Source: Cellulosilyticum lentocellum DSM 5427
GTDB taxonomy: Bacteria; Bacillota; Clostridia; Lachnospirales; Cellulosilyticaceae
Length of the DNA stretch: 64,000 bases
Direction: 5' to 3'
Assembly (NCBI RefSeq): GCF_000178835.2
Contig: NC_015275.1
Location: 2,067,001 to 2,131,000 of the forward strand
Shown here: positions 1 through 8,559 of the stretch, in pieces
How positions within the stretch are numbered: position 1 is the stretch's first letter
How the letters are laid out: each line of letters starts with the position of its first letter
Program-made: the position numbers and the translations under genes
Notes under the pieces: generated by a model
What the model was told of the DNA's origin: nothing
The model's database searches: none
What the model saw: only the letters and a program-made list of their open reading frames with translations

Positions 1-508
1 TCCTAAGAATATCTTAGTGCTATGCCAAACATGTCATAACATGATACATGGTAGATATTGCAAAGGGGCAGTAAGAAAGGTTAAACCAAAGAAAGTTAAT
101 ATAGTATATGGTCCACCAATGGCAGGTAAGACAAGTCTTGTTATGGACTATATGCAACCAGGAGACTTGATAGTTGATATGGATAGATTGTATAAGGCAA
201 TGTCATTTATGCCAATGTACAATAAACCTAATCAAATTAAGTTCAATGTGTTAGCAGTAAGAAACTTATTGTTAGATCATATTAAAACTAGATATGGTAG
301 CTTTACTAATGCTTGGATAGTTGGTGGGTATGCTAACAAGGTTGATAGAGAAAGACTGGCGAAAGAATTAGGTGCAGAATTAATCTTTGTAGAAGCAAGT
401 AAAGAAGATTGCTATTATCGGTTAGAGTATTGCAATGACTATAGGCAAGAGCATCAAGAAGAATGGAGAGAGTACATAGATAAATGGTTTGAAGAGTATA
501 GAAAATAA
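1..508 (+). CDS. HNH endonuclease / P-loop NTPase fusion, 5' truncated
   Basis: The frame is open to the left edge, so this is the 3' part of a longer gene; a GTG at 17 is probably internal. The first visible residues (LCQTCHNMIHGR) match the C-terminal half of an HNH nuclease motif. They are followed by a Walker A motif, GPPMAGKTS, and a small kinase-like P-loop domain to residue 163. An HNH protein just upstream of terminase is usual in cos-type siphophages, where it helps terminase cut DNA. The attached NTPase domain is less usual. The HNH assignment rests on a short visible stretch. Confidence 0.7.
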   Translation, partial: PKNILVLCQTCHNMIHGRYCKGAVRKVKPKKVNIVYGPPMAGKTSLVMDYMQPGDLIVDMDRLYKAMSFMPMYNKPNQIKFNVLAVRNLLLDHIKTRYGSFTNAWIVGGYANKVDRERLAKELGAELIFVEASKEDCYYRLEYCNDYRQEHQEEWREYIDKWFEEYRK

Positions 509-622
509 AATATTATGTAGTTTTAATCCCCCCATAATTAATCTACTTGACATACGAAGGGACCGTTGGAGGGTGAACTCTTCTTTCACACAAACCCCAA
601 AAATGAAATCGAGGTGAAGATT

Positions 623-982
623 TTGAAAGCTATTTCAAAAACAGAAGTTTTCGAGCAAGAATTAGAAAAGTTGATTGAGATATTCAAAGATGTAGAAGAA
701 AGTAAGCAAAAGCTTGTTCAAGGACTATTACAAGAAACAGCTTACTTGAAATCTGAATTATTTGTGATGCATCAGGTGTTAGATGAAGTTGGTATGATAA
801 AGGTACACCCTACAGATAAAACTAAGCAGAAAACTTTACCTATAGCTAACGAATATCGAAGAACAGCTAATATTTATGCTTTAAACATAAAAACACTGAA
901 TGGCATACTTGGTAAAGACACAATGGAGGGAGAAGATCCATTCGATAAGTGGCTACAAGAAAAGATGAGTAAAGATGAGTAA
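623..982 (+). CDS. phage terminase small subunit (P27-like)
   Basis: A 119-residue, helix-rich, charged protein directly before the large terminase; its last 8 bases overlap that gene. Position, size and the C-terminal pattern (PIANEYRRTANIY, then an acidic tail) fit P27-family small terminases, which recognise the packaging site and load the large subunit. I chose the TTG at 623 because GAGGTG ends 6 bases upstream. An in-frame TTG at 566 with an AAGG upstream would add 19 residues. The family call is mainly contextual. Confidence 0.7.
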   Translation: MKAISKTEVFEQELEKLIEIFKDVEESKQKLVQGLLQETAYLKSELFVMHQVLDEVGMIKVHPTDKTKQKTLPIANEYRRTANIYALNIKTLNGILGKDTMEGEDPFDKWLQEKMSKDE

Positions 983-2693
983 TAAATTTATAGGTTATAA
1001 ACCAAGTAGATATGATTTATCTAATAGTAAGATAGATGGTAAGCATTCATATTTATTAGAGTACTATAACAAGGCATTAGCTATTGATGATGAAGTCATA
1101 ATAGGTGAAGAACTTAAGAAGTGTCTAAGTAATTTAATAGATGACTTAGATAATCAGAACTATTACTATGATTGTTCTGATGCAGAATTAAGAATAGAGT
1201 TTATTGAAACATTCATCAAGCATACAAAAAGTCCTTTTAATGGCAAACCTTTTATTTTAGAACTTTGGGAAAAAGCAGTAATAGAAGCTTTTTATTCGTT
1301 TAAGAGAAGTAAAAATGGACTCAGAAGGTTTAAAAAGCTGATATTATTGGTTGCTAGAAAGAATGGAAAGAGTACTTTTTGTGCAGCGCTTTGTTTTACT
1401 GAATTTATGATAGGTAATGCAGGTTCTGATATTATTTGCTCATCAAATGATGATGCGCAAGCAAATTTAATATTTGAGGAAATAGCAAGTATGAAAGAGA
1501 TGTTTGATCCTAAGGATAAGCGTACACACAAGAATCTAAAAGGCATCTTTAACCTTAGAAATAAATCAACTATAAAAAAGCTTTCAGACAAGACAAGAAA
1601 TAAAGAAGGTAGAAATATTGAGTTTGCAATATTAGATGAAAGTCATGAAATGAAAGACAATGTTATAGCAAAGTCGATAGAGCAGTCACAGTCAATTAAA
1701 GATGAACCTATTTTTATTAATATAACGACAGAAGGATTTGTTGATGATGGGTATCTAGACAAAGAATTGAAATATGCTAGAGAAGTTTTAAGAGGTGACA
1801 GAGAAGATGATACACTTCTGGCATGGCTTTATACAATGGACAATGAAATCGAGGTATATCAAGACGAATTGTCATGGAAAAAGGCTAATCCGTCACTAGG
1901 AACAGTTAAGAAATGGGATTACTTACGTGATCAACTTAGAAAGGCACAAGCAGACAAGGCAGAAAGAGTATTCACCCTCTCTAAAGACTTCAATTTCAAA
2001 CAGAATAATGCTGAAGCATGGCTTATGGAGAAAGACATAGAGAATAGCTTAACATATGACATAGAAGATTTTAGAGGATGTATAGGGATAGGAGCTACTG
2101 ACTTATCAGAAACTACAGACCTAACAAGTGCTAAGGTTTTAATTATGAGACCAAAAGATAAGACAAAATATTTCTTGCAGCACTACTTCATATGCGAAAC
2201 CAAAGTAGATGAGGGAAGTAATGAAGATAAAAAGAATTATTTAGAGTGGGCAAAACAAGGATACATTACAATATGTCCTGGTAATGAGGTAGATTACAGT
2301 GAGATTGTAGCTTGGTATGTAAGTCTTTATAAAAAATATCAAATATGGGTATTCAAAGTAGGTTATGATAGATGGAATGCTAAGTCTTATGTTAAAGAAA
2401 TGGAGGACTATGGATTTGATAATGAAAAAATACCACAAGATTATAAAAATATGAGCACAGCCATGAAAATGTTAGAAGCAGATTTAAAGAGTGGATGCGT
2501 GAATTACAATCAAAATCCTATTGATAAGTGGTGTTTAAAAAACACAGCTTGTAAGGTAGATCAATATGGTCAGATAATGCCAATGAAAGTACAGGGTATA
2601 GAGAATAAACGTATAGATGGTGCAGTAACAATGATTATTGCATATGCCACATACGATAGATTTAGAAAAGAGTATCAAGATGTTATGAGATAA
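975..2693 (+). CDS. phage terminase large subunit
   Basis: A 572-residue DNA-packaging motor. The ATPase domain has a Walker A-like LVARKNGKST near residue 127 and a Walker B ILDESHEM near residue 218. A C-terminal nuclease-like domain carries the conserved acidic block GATDLSETTDLTS near residue 375. Length and motif order match Terminase_1 (HK97/P27-associated) proteins. The start overlaps the small subunit by 8 bases, indicating translational coupling. It cleaves concatemeric DNA and pumps it through the portal. Confidence 0.95.
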   Translation: MSNKFIGYKPSRYDLSNSKIDGKHSYLLEYYNKALAIDDEVIIGEELKKCLSNLIDDLDNQNYYYDCSDAELRIEFIETFIKHTKSPFNGKPFILELWEKAVIEAFYSFKRSKNGLRRFKKLILLVARKNGKSTFCAALCFTEFMIGNAGSDIICSSNDDAQANLIFEEIASMKEMFDPKDKRTHKNLKGIFNLRNKSTIKKLSDKTRNKEGRNIEFAILDESHEMKDNVIAKSIEQSQSIKDEPIFINITTEGFVDDGYLDKELKYAREVLRGDREDDTLLAWLYTMDNEIEVYQDELSWKKANPSLGTVKKWDYLRDQLRKAQADKAERVFTLSKDFNFKQNNAEAWLMEKDIENSLTYDIEDFRGCIGIGATDLSETTDLTSAKVLIMRPKDKTKYFLQHYFICETKVDEGSNEDKKNYLEWAKQGYITICPGNEVDYSEIVAWYVSLYKKYQIWVFKVGYDRWNAKSYVKEMEDYGFDNEKIPQDYKNMSTAMKMLEADLKSGCVNYNQNPIDKWCLKNTACKVDQYGQIMPMKVQGIENKRIDGAVTMIIAYATYDRFRKEYQDVMR

Positions 2694-2704
2694 GGAGGTG
2701 GAAC

Positions 2705-3946
2705 GTGGGAATATTAGATTTTCTAAGAGGGCAAAGTGAAAAAAGTGTATTAAAAAGATATGCACAAATGATGAATGGATATTCTCCAGTGTTTAGTCAG
2801 TTTGGAGATGATATATATGCTAGTGATATAGTTCAAAATGCAATAAGAGCATTAATGACAGAGATGAGTAAACTAGATCCTAAGCATATACGAAATGGAG
2901 ATGATAATTCACAGTCTATTGTTAATAGTAGTATTAACAGGCTTTTGAAATATGGGCCTAATCCACTTATGACTACATCTGATTTTCTTGAAAAAATCAC
3001 ATATCTTAGAGAAATGAAGAAGAATGTTTTTATTTATCCTACATATAGAGAAATACCAATTAAAGGTGGATTTGTTAGGCGGGAATATACCGGATTATAT
3101 CCATTAAATCCTATTCAGGTAGATTTTCTAGAAGATGCTGCAGGTATACTATTCATAAAGTTTTATTTTAACAATGGAGAAGATTATACACTAAAGTATT
3201 CAGATATTATTCATTGGAGAAAAGATTTTGGAGCAAATGAATTTATGGGTGGTGATGAAACTGGAAAAGCCAATAATAATGCATTGCTAAAGCTATTAAA
3301 GACAAATGATGTGGTTATCCAAAGTTTAGAAAAAGGAATAAAGGCAGGGTTAACAATCAGAGGTATTTTAAAAATACAGACCATGCTAGCTGATGGAAAG
3401 CAAAAAGAAGAAAGAGAAAAATTTGAGAAGAAACTTAATGAAGCAAGTAGTGGTATTTTAGAAATAGACTTAAAAAATGATTTTATACCACTAAACTTAA
3501 ATCCTAAAATAATTGATAAAGATACCATGGAATTTATAGATAAGAAGATTCTTAATAATTATGGTGTATCAATAGCAATCATTAATGGTGATTTTACAGA
3601 GGAGCAGTATCAATCTTTTTATGAAAAGACACTAGAACCTATGATAAAGAGTTTAGGAAGAGCATTTTCAAAAACGCTATTTACGGATAGAGAGCTTGAT
3701 GTGGGTAATGAAATAATATTTTATGCTCAAGGGTTAGTATTTACCAATATGGCAAACAAGATCGCCGCTGTAGATGTTTTAAGTAGTAGAGGCACTCTAA
3801 CAGATAATCAAATATTGTCTATATTTGGATATCCACCATTTCCAGGTGGTGATATTAGGCATATGTCACTTAATTTTATTAATCGTGAAATAGCTGACCA
3901 GTATCAGATGAGTAGCAAAGTGAAGGAAGTGAAAAAAAATGAATAA
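2705..3946 (+). CDS. HK97-family portal protein
   Basis: A 413-residue protein starting at GTG with AAGGAGGTG just upstream. It contains typical HK97 portal features: an N-terminal region ending in a YTGLYPLNP-type segment, an IIHWRKDF motif, and a C-terminal stem/crown with DNQILSIFGYPPFPGG. It forms the dodecameric DNA channel at one capsid vertex, docking terminase during packaging and the connectors afterwards. It sits between terL and the protease and overlaps the protease start by 8 bases. Confidence 0.93.
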   Translation: MGILDFLRGQSEKSVLKRYAQMMNGYSPVFSQFGDDIYASDIVQNAIRALMTEMSKLDPKHIRNGDDNSQSIVNSSINRLLKYGPNPLMTTSDFLEKITYLREMKKNVFIYPTYREIPIKGGFVRREYTGLYPLNPIQVDFLEDAAGILFIKFYFNNGEDYTLKYSDIIHWRKDFGANEFMGGDETGKANNNALLKLLKTNDVVIQSLEKGIKAGLTIRGILKIQTMLADGKQKEEREKFEKKLNEASSGILEIDLKNDFIPLNLNPKIIDKDTMEFIDKKILNNYGVSIAIINGDFTEEQYQSFYEKTLEPMIKSLGRAFSKTLFTDRELDVGNEIIFYAQGLVFTNMANKIAAVDVLSSRGTLTDNQILSIFGYPPFPGGDIRHMSLNFINREIADQYQMSSKVKEVKKNE

Positions 3947-4538
3947 AAACTTTAAGAGTGAATGTAGAATGGTTGAGTTTAGAGCTATAGATAATGATGA
4001 TGGGAAGATGATTATTGAGGGTTACGCTATTACATTTGACCAACCTGCAACACATAGCATGGGAAACTATACTTTTACAGAGACAATCAAACGAGGTGCA
4101 CTAGATAGAACAGATATGAAAGATGTACCACTAAGATACAATCATAATGACACATGGTGTATCATGGCAAGGACAAGAAATAACAGCTTAAAGCTTGTTA
4201 TAGATGATATTGGACTTAAAATTACAGCGGAATTAATAGATACACAAAGTAACAGAGACATCTATAAATCAATTCAAGAAGGGTTGATTGATAAGATGTC
4301 TTTTGCTTTTACTGTAGCTGATAAAGGTGATACTTGGCAATATGGAGAAACTGAAACAACTAGAATAGTTACAGATATTAATAAACTTTATGACGTTAGC
4401 GTGGTGGATACCCCGTTTTACGATACAACAAGTGTTTATGCAAGGAGCTTTGAACTACTGGAGAGTAATTTAAAGCAGCTGGATAGCTTTGACTTGGAGA
4501 AACGCAAGTTACAAATGAAATACCATTATTCAAATTAA
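3939..4538 (+). CDS. HK97-family prohead protease
   Basis: A 199-residue serine protease of the herpesvirus-assemblin-like fold. Visible hallmarks are EGYAITFD near the N-terminus, the PLRYNHND block supplying the catalytic histidine, and DKMSFAFTV, where the serine is the expected nucleophile. It digests the capsid delta domain/scaffold during prohead maturation. It overlaps the portal gene by 8 bases and is followed 22 bases later by the capsid gene behind an AAAGGAGTG ribosome site. Confidence 0.92.
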   Translation: MNKNFKSECRMVEFRAIDNDDGKMIIEGYAITFDQPATHSMGNYTFTETIKRGALDRTDMKDVPLRYNHNDTWCIMARTRNNSLKLVIDDIGLKITAELIDTQSNRDIYKSIQEGLIDKMSFAFTVADKGDTWQYGETETTRIVTDINKLYDVSVVDTPFYDTTSVYARSFELLESNLKQLDSFDLEKRKLQMKYHYSN

Positions 4539-4560
4539 AAAAAGAAAAGGAGTGTAGGAT

Positions 4561-5784
4561 ATGACACTACAACAAAAATTAGAAGCAGCTTTAGAAAAAA
4601 GAAAGGCATTAGTAACAAGCATAACAAATGCAGAAACAAAGGAAGCGTTAGACAAGATTGAACTGGACTTAAGAAAAGCGGACATTGAGATTGCAGGACT
4701 AAAAGAAGCTATTGAAGAGGAGCAAAGATCAGCGCAAGGTAACCCAGAAGAAAGAGCAGCAGGTTCAAATTTATCACAAGGTCAATTTAACCCTATTTCA
4801 ACATATGGATTAACAACACAAAGAAGAAGTTCAGAAGAAGAACAGGAAGCAGAATACAGGAAAGCATTCATGGAATATACACTCAGAGGTACAGCTATTC
4901 CAACAGAATTAAGGGCAGCTACAGGAACCGCAGATATTGGGGTTGTTATTCCAAATACTGTAATGAATAAAATTATTGAGCAGCTAAAAACGTATGGTGA
5001 AATCTTTAGAAGAGTAACACTTACAAATATCAAAGGTGGAGTTACAATACCTATTGCATCAGCAAAACCAGTAGCAACATGGACAGCTGAAGGCACAGTT
5101 GCAGACAAGCAAAAGAAAGAAGTAAAAGGTACAGTAACATTTTCATACAATAAGCTACAATGCAGAGTAGCAGTTACATTAGAAGCTGATACAACTTCAT
5201 TAGCAATTTTTGAATCTACATTAACAGATAATGTATATGAAGCAATGATTATAGCTATTGAAGAAGCAATTGTAAATGGCACAGGAACATTACAGCCTTT
5301 AGGATTTACAAAAGATACAAGGGTACTAGCGTCACAAAAAGTTGAATTATCAGCAACAGATATTAAGAGCTGGGAAGCATGGTCTAAAGTTTTTGCAAAG
5401 GTTCCAAAATCTAAACGTGCAGGGGCAGTGGTTTTATTAAATACTGAAACATGGGAGGGTGACATTTTAGGAATGACAGATTCAACTGGTCAACCTATTG
5501 CACGTGTTACAGTAGGCCTTAATGGTGAAGATAAACCAATGTTCAAAGGTAAAGAAGTCATTGATGTTGAAAGCTATCTTCCATCATATGAAGCAGCAGA
5601 AGTAGGAGATGTATTTGGTGCAATCTTAAATCTTAAAGATTATATGCTGAACTCTAACTTAGCAATGACAGTAAAACGTTACTTTGATGAAGATACAGAT
5701 GAATGGATTACAAAATCAACCCTTATTGCTGATGGTAAGCTTGCAGATGCACAAGGAGTAATTTTACTAGTAAAAAAAGCTTAA
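4561..5784 (+). CDS. HK97-family major capsid protein
   Basis: A 407-residue shell protein. Residues 1 to about 105 are charged, coiled-coil-like and rich in K/E, matching a delta/scaffolding domain removed by the neighbouring protease. The mature fold follows: the ELRAATGTADIGVVIP region, the GTGTLQPLGF loop and a C-terminal P-domain. The last codons read GTA AAA AAA GCT TAA, so a canonical A AAA AAA slippery heptamer (5772-5778) lies two codons before the stop. A -1 shift there would give a 465-residue form, described in the next entry. Confidence 0.95.
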   Translation: MTLQQKLEAALEKRKALVTSITNAETKEALDKIELDLRKADIEIAGLKEAIEEEQRSAQGNPEERAAGSNLSQGQFNPISTYGLTTQRRSSEEEQEAEYRKAFMEYTLRGTAIPTELRAATGTADIGVVIPNTVMNKIIEQLKTYGEIFRRVTLTNIKGGVTIPIASAKPVATWTAEGTVADKQKKEVKGTVTFSYNKLQCRVAVTLEADTTSLAIFESTLTDNVYEAMIIAIEEAIVNGTGTLQPLGFTKDTRVLASQKVELSATDIKSWEAWSKVFAKVPKSKRAGAVVLLNTETWEGDILGMTDSTGQPIARVTVGLNGEDKPMFKGKEVIDVESYLPSYEAAEVGDVFGAILNLKDYMLNSNLAMTVKRYFDEDTDEWITKSTLIADGKLADAQGVILLVKKA

Positions 5785-5957
5785 GCCAATCAGTAACGAG
5801 TTTCTCAATAGCTTCTGATACCTCTTTAGAAGCTATTGATTATAGCTCAATGACAGTTACTGAGTTAAAGGCTTTATGCAAAGAGAGAGGTTTAACTGGT
5901 TATTCCTCAATGACTAAGACTGAGCTTGTTTCTTTACTTAAGGAGAGTGATGCTTAA
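5778..5957 (+). CDS. HeH/SAP-like domain in the -1 frame, probable frameshift extension of the capsid protein
   Basis: The -1 frame relative to the capsid gene is open through the slippery site to a TAA at 5955-5957, adding 59 residues. The last 35 resemble a HeH/LEM or Rho-N/SAP helix-extension-helix domain: TVTELKALCKERGLTGYSSM followed by TKTELVSLL. The first in-frame ATG (5850) has no Shine-Dalgarno sequence, so independent initiation looks poor, and a structured RNA element begins 11 bases after the slip site. Similar short domains occur after capsid genes in related phages as separate ORFs. The frameshift is inferred, not proven. Confidence 0.6.
   Translation, partial: SLSQSVTSFSIASDTSLEAIDYSSMTVTELKALCKERGLTGYSSMTKTELVSLLKESDA
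5790..5863 (+). promoter_or_regulatory. nested RNA hairpins downstream of capsid slippery site
   Basis: An 8-bp outer stem (5790-5797 TCAGTAAC with 5856-5863 GTTACTGA) encloses a perfect 11-bp inner stem (5806-5816 CAATAGCTTCT with 5828-5838). The structure lies inside the -1 reading frame, starts 11 bases after the A AAA AAA heptamer and has no following U-run. It therefore looks like a frameshift stimulator rather than a terminator. Confidence 0.6.
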
Positions 5958-6205
5958 TGCTAGAAGCTATCAAAGTACATTTAGGAATAGTAGCAGATGA
6001 TGAGGATGTAAACAAAAATATAACTTTAAAAATAGAAGTTGTAAAAAGTTATCTTAAAGAGGCTGGCGCAAAAATTGAAGAAGAGGATAATCAGTTAATA
6101 GGTTGTGTTGCTATAGGTGTGAATGATTTATTAAATAATACATATGGTAAAACTGAATTTTCTCCAGCTTTTTTTATTTTAGCAAGGCAATTATGTAGGG
6201 GGTGA
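5957..6205 (+). CDS. phage head-tail connector (gp6-like)
   Basis: An 82-residue, mainly helical protein (MLEAIKVHLGIVADDEDVN..., ending SPAFFILARQLCRG). This matches the first connector ring protein that attaches to the portal in HK97-like phages. Its ATG shares one base with the stop of the HeH segment (TAATG), so translation is probably coupled to the upstream frame, which supports that segment being translated. Function is inferred from position and length. Confidence 0.75.
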   Translation: MLEAIKVHLGIVADDEDVNKNITLKIEVVKSYLKEAGAKIEEEDNQLIGCVAIGVNDLLNNTYGKTEFSPAFFILARQLCRG

Positions 6206-6209
6206 TTAT

Positions 6210-6518
6210 TTGAGGTTAATTACTCCTATTTATTTTGCAAGTAAGACTTATTCAACTGATGAAGCAGGAGATCAAGTTATTGAAGAAAAGTTAAGAAAAG
6301 TTTTATCTAATAAAAAGTCTGTAGGTACAAATGAATTTTATCAAGCTCATACAGCAGGAATGAAGCCTGAATTCAAAATTGAGGTAAGAAAATTTGACTA
6401 TAAAGGAGAAGATAAGGTTATTGTAGATAATGTTTCTTATAAAATCATAAGAACATATGATAATCAAAGTGGTTTCTTAGAATTAACATTAGAAGGTGAT
6501 GTACATGTCGGTTCCTAA
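6210..6518 (+). CDS. phage head closure protein (head-tail adaptor)
   Basis: A 102-residue beta-rich protein starting at TTG behind TAGGGGGTG. The pattern 'SKTYSTDEAGDQVIEEK' then 'VIVDNVSYKIIRTY' and a short hydrophobic end (GFLELTLEG) matches SPP1 gp16/HK97 gp7-type closure proteins that seal the portal after packaging. It overlaps the next gene, as in most head-tail modules. Confidence 0.75.
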   Translation: MRLITPIYFASKTYSTDEAGDQVIEEKLRKVLSNKKSVGTNEFYQAHTAGMKPEFKIEVRKFDYKGEDKVIVDNVSYKIIRTYDNQSGFLELTLEGDVHVGS

Positions 6519-6951
6519 ATCTGTAGTAAAAATCAAAAGGGATGGAATTGAGTACATTTCAAGCGTGGACTATACGCAATATACGATTAAAGAGCTTATA
6601 AGAGCAGCTTTAAGAGATTGTGGCAAGTTATACTGCAATAGGTTTAGGCAAGCTTATTATAGAATATTTAAACGTAAAAAGGGGCGTGTAGGAAAGTATA
6701 CTGGCTATTGGGTAAGAAGTAAGAAAGATGTTCCTGATTTGCTTGTAGGTATAAAAAAGAATGCTTTTTATGGCGGATTCCAAGAGTTTGGAAGTAGTAA
6801 AACTACACGTTTGGGGCTCATGATTGGTACTGCACAAGATAACATAAGTAATTTTGCAGATATTCAAGCGCAGTATTTAGGAGCATTAAACCAAGATGAT
6901 CCTAATGTACCAGCTAATGAGGAAGAGTATGAAGGAGGTGCTGACGATTGA
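6505..6951 (+). CDS. HK97 gp10-like tail-completion protein
   Basis: A 148-residue basic protein. I chose the ATG at 6505 because AGAAGG lies 8 bases upstream; earlier in-frame starts lie in the overlap. Features are a K/R-rich middle (RIFKRKKGRVGKYTGYWVRSKK), then 'FYGGFQEFGSSKT', the loop typical of gp10-like neck proteins, and an acidic tail. It probably joins the tail terminator to the head closure ring. Confidence 0.75.
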   Translation: MSVPKSVVKIKRDGIEYISSVDYTQYTIKELIRAALRDCGKLYCNRFRQAYYRIFKRKKGRVGKYTGYWVRSKKDVPDLLVGIKKNAFYGGFQEFGSSKTTRLGLMIGTAQDNISNFADIQAQYLGALNQDDPNVPANEEEYEGGADD

Positions 6952-7328
6952 GTATACTAACTAAAATTAATCGTACAAATGAGCTAAAGATAGCATTAAC
7001 AAGCATTTTAAAGCAAGTACATAGTAAAGCATATTATCGTAAAGCACCTGCTAAAACAGACTATCCTTATCTAACATATTATCTAAGGCATACCAAAGAT
7101 GGTCATCAATATGATTACTTTTGGGAAGTACATGTTTGGACTAGAGATATTAAGCTTGCTGAAGAACTGGCTGATAATATAGAAGGGTTTGATAAATGCT
7201 CTTATAAGGATTATTACCAAACTTTTGATATTGATTTAGAAAGTAGAAATAACGTGGAAGATGAAGACAAGGAGATACAACACATAGTACTCCTATTTAA
7301 TTTAACTTATTTTGATGTGAAAGGATGA
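6948..7328 (+). CDS. tail terminator / minor tail protein (DUF3168-like)
   Basis: A 126-residue protein starting at TTG with GAAGGAGGTG just upstream, 4 bases inside the previous gene. The 'YPYLTYYLRHT' and 'YFWEVHVWTRD' blocks and the final hydrophobic strand fit the family of tail-terminator proteins that cap the tail tube. It sits between the gp10-like gene and the tail tube gene, the usual place. Confidence 0.7.
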   Translation: MSILTKINRTNELKIALTSILKQVHSKAYYRKAPAKTDYPYLTYYLRHTKDGHQYDYFWEVHVWTRDIKLAEELADNIEGFDKCSYKDYYQTFDIDLESRNNVEDEDKEIQHIVLLFNLTYFDVKG

Positions 7329-7335
7329 TAAAGAG

Positions 7336-7956
7336 ATGGGATTAAAGAAAAGATTAACAGGTTATACAGAAAAAACAATGGAAAACAGACAGATGGGTGC
7401 TGGTGCATACTTCAAAAACTATGATGTAGAAACAGATAACTTTACAGATGCGGTAACAGCAGGAAAGTTACTTGGCGCAACACAAGGAGGAGGAAATTTT
7501 TCAGCTAAGCCTATCATCACAACTACTGAAGTAGATGGAGTGCCTTCTGATGCAAAAGGTATGGAAGATATTGATGGTTGGGACGTCAACATGAGTGCAA
7601 ATATTTTAGAAATCACCGCTGAAAATATTAAAATTGCACTGGGTGCAGCAACAGTAGCAACTACTACAGATGGTAAGTATAAAAAAATCACAGGTAAATC
7701 GAACATTGATCCAGCAGATTATCAAGATAATATTACATTCCTTGGTACCATGTCTGGGTTTGATGAACCTATTATTTTACAAATCTATAATGCACTTGCT
7801 ACTGAAGGAATTAATATCAATCCTCAAGATAAGAAAACAACATTACTTCCTACAAAATTCAAAGCACATGCCTCTTTTGATAAATTAGATGAACCACCAT
7901 TTGCAATTTTTGTACCAATTAAAGCAGGAAGTAGTGAAAGTGGGAGTGGTGAATAA
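7336..7956 (+). CDS. major tail tube protein
   Basis: A 206-residue protein. It has an N-terminal GAGAYFKNYDVETDNF segment, a GATQGGGNFSAKP loop, and a central 'VDGVPSDAKGMEDIDGWDVNMSANILEI' type domain found in tube proteins of Firmicute siphophages. It polymerises into the tail tube. The stop overlaps the chaperone start (TAATG), giving coupling. The C-terminus is Gly/Ser-rich. Confidence 0.87.
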   Translation: MGLKKRLTGYTEKTMENRQMGAGAYFKNYDVETDNFTDAVTAGKLLGATQGGGNFSAKPIITTTEVDGVPSDAKGMEDIDGWDVNMSANILEITAENIKIALGAATVATTTDGKYKKITGKSNIDPADYQDNITFLGTMSGFDEPIILQIYNALATEGININPQDKKTTLLPTKFKAHASFDKLDEPPFAIFVPIKAGSSESGSGE

Positions 7957-8548
7957 TGAAAAAGTTAACTCTTAAACATGCAATACAAACTGCAAAACTG
8001 ATTAAAGCAGCAGATATGAAGAAACAAGTAGCAGACTTAATAGAACAGGCTACTAAGCGAGGTGTTAACAAGACCAGACTTGGAATTGATATAACAATGA
8101 CATTGGTAGATGTTATGGCAAATGATGAGGTAGAAGCCAAACTTTACGACTTGTTAAGTGATATATTTGAAACTAAGGCCGAGGAGTTAAGCCTTGAAGC
8201 GCTTGCTGAAAACATTAGTAAGCTAGTAAAGGAGAATGACGTAAAGCGTTTTTTCAAATTAGTGGAGAAATCCACACAGTAAAGACCTGTGATTTCTTAC
8301 TAAGAAGATATGGTGATGGTTACAAGGAAGTCTGTGAAATGGACTTCCTTGAAGCTTATGACCTTATCAAATATGCACTAAAAAAGAGTACTGATGAATT
8401 TATAGAACAACGCTGGATAAGTGGATATCAACATATGTCACTTGCCGAGTTTAGAGAGAAAATTGGGTATATTACAGAAGAGGAAGAAGTTATACCTAAG
8501 AAAGATGTTAATGAAATACTATTAGATTTAAAAGATACATTTAGTTAG
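7956..8548 (+). CDS. tail assembly chaperones gpG and gpGT, made by -1 frameshift
   Basis: The zero frame (7956-8282) encodes a 108-residue gpG-like protein. A perfect slippery heptamer T TTT TTC lies in frame at 8249-8255. Shifting -1 there joins residue 100 to a frame open from 8240 to the stop at 8548, giving a fusion of about 197 residues. The second part includes LLRRYGDGYKEVCEMDF and RWISGYQHMSLAEFREKI. Paired chaperones produced by frameshift just before the tape measure gene are a conserved feature of long-tailed phages. The second frame's ATG at 8339 lacks a ribosome site. Confidence 0.88.
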
Positions 8549-8559
8549 GAGGTGAGATT

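Noticed and set aside
4782-5465. 227-residue ORF on the - strand opposite the capsid gene
   Set aside because: It is a shadow of the capsid coding frame with no ribosome site, and its composition is simply that of reversed capsid codons.
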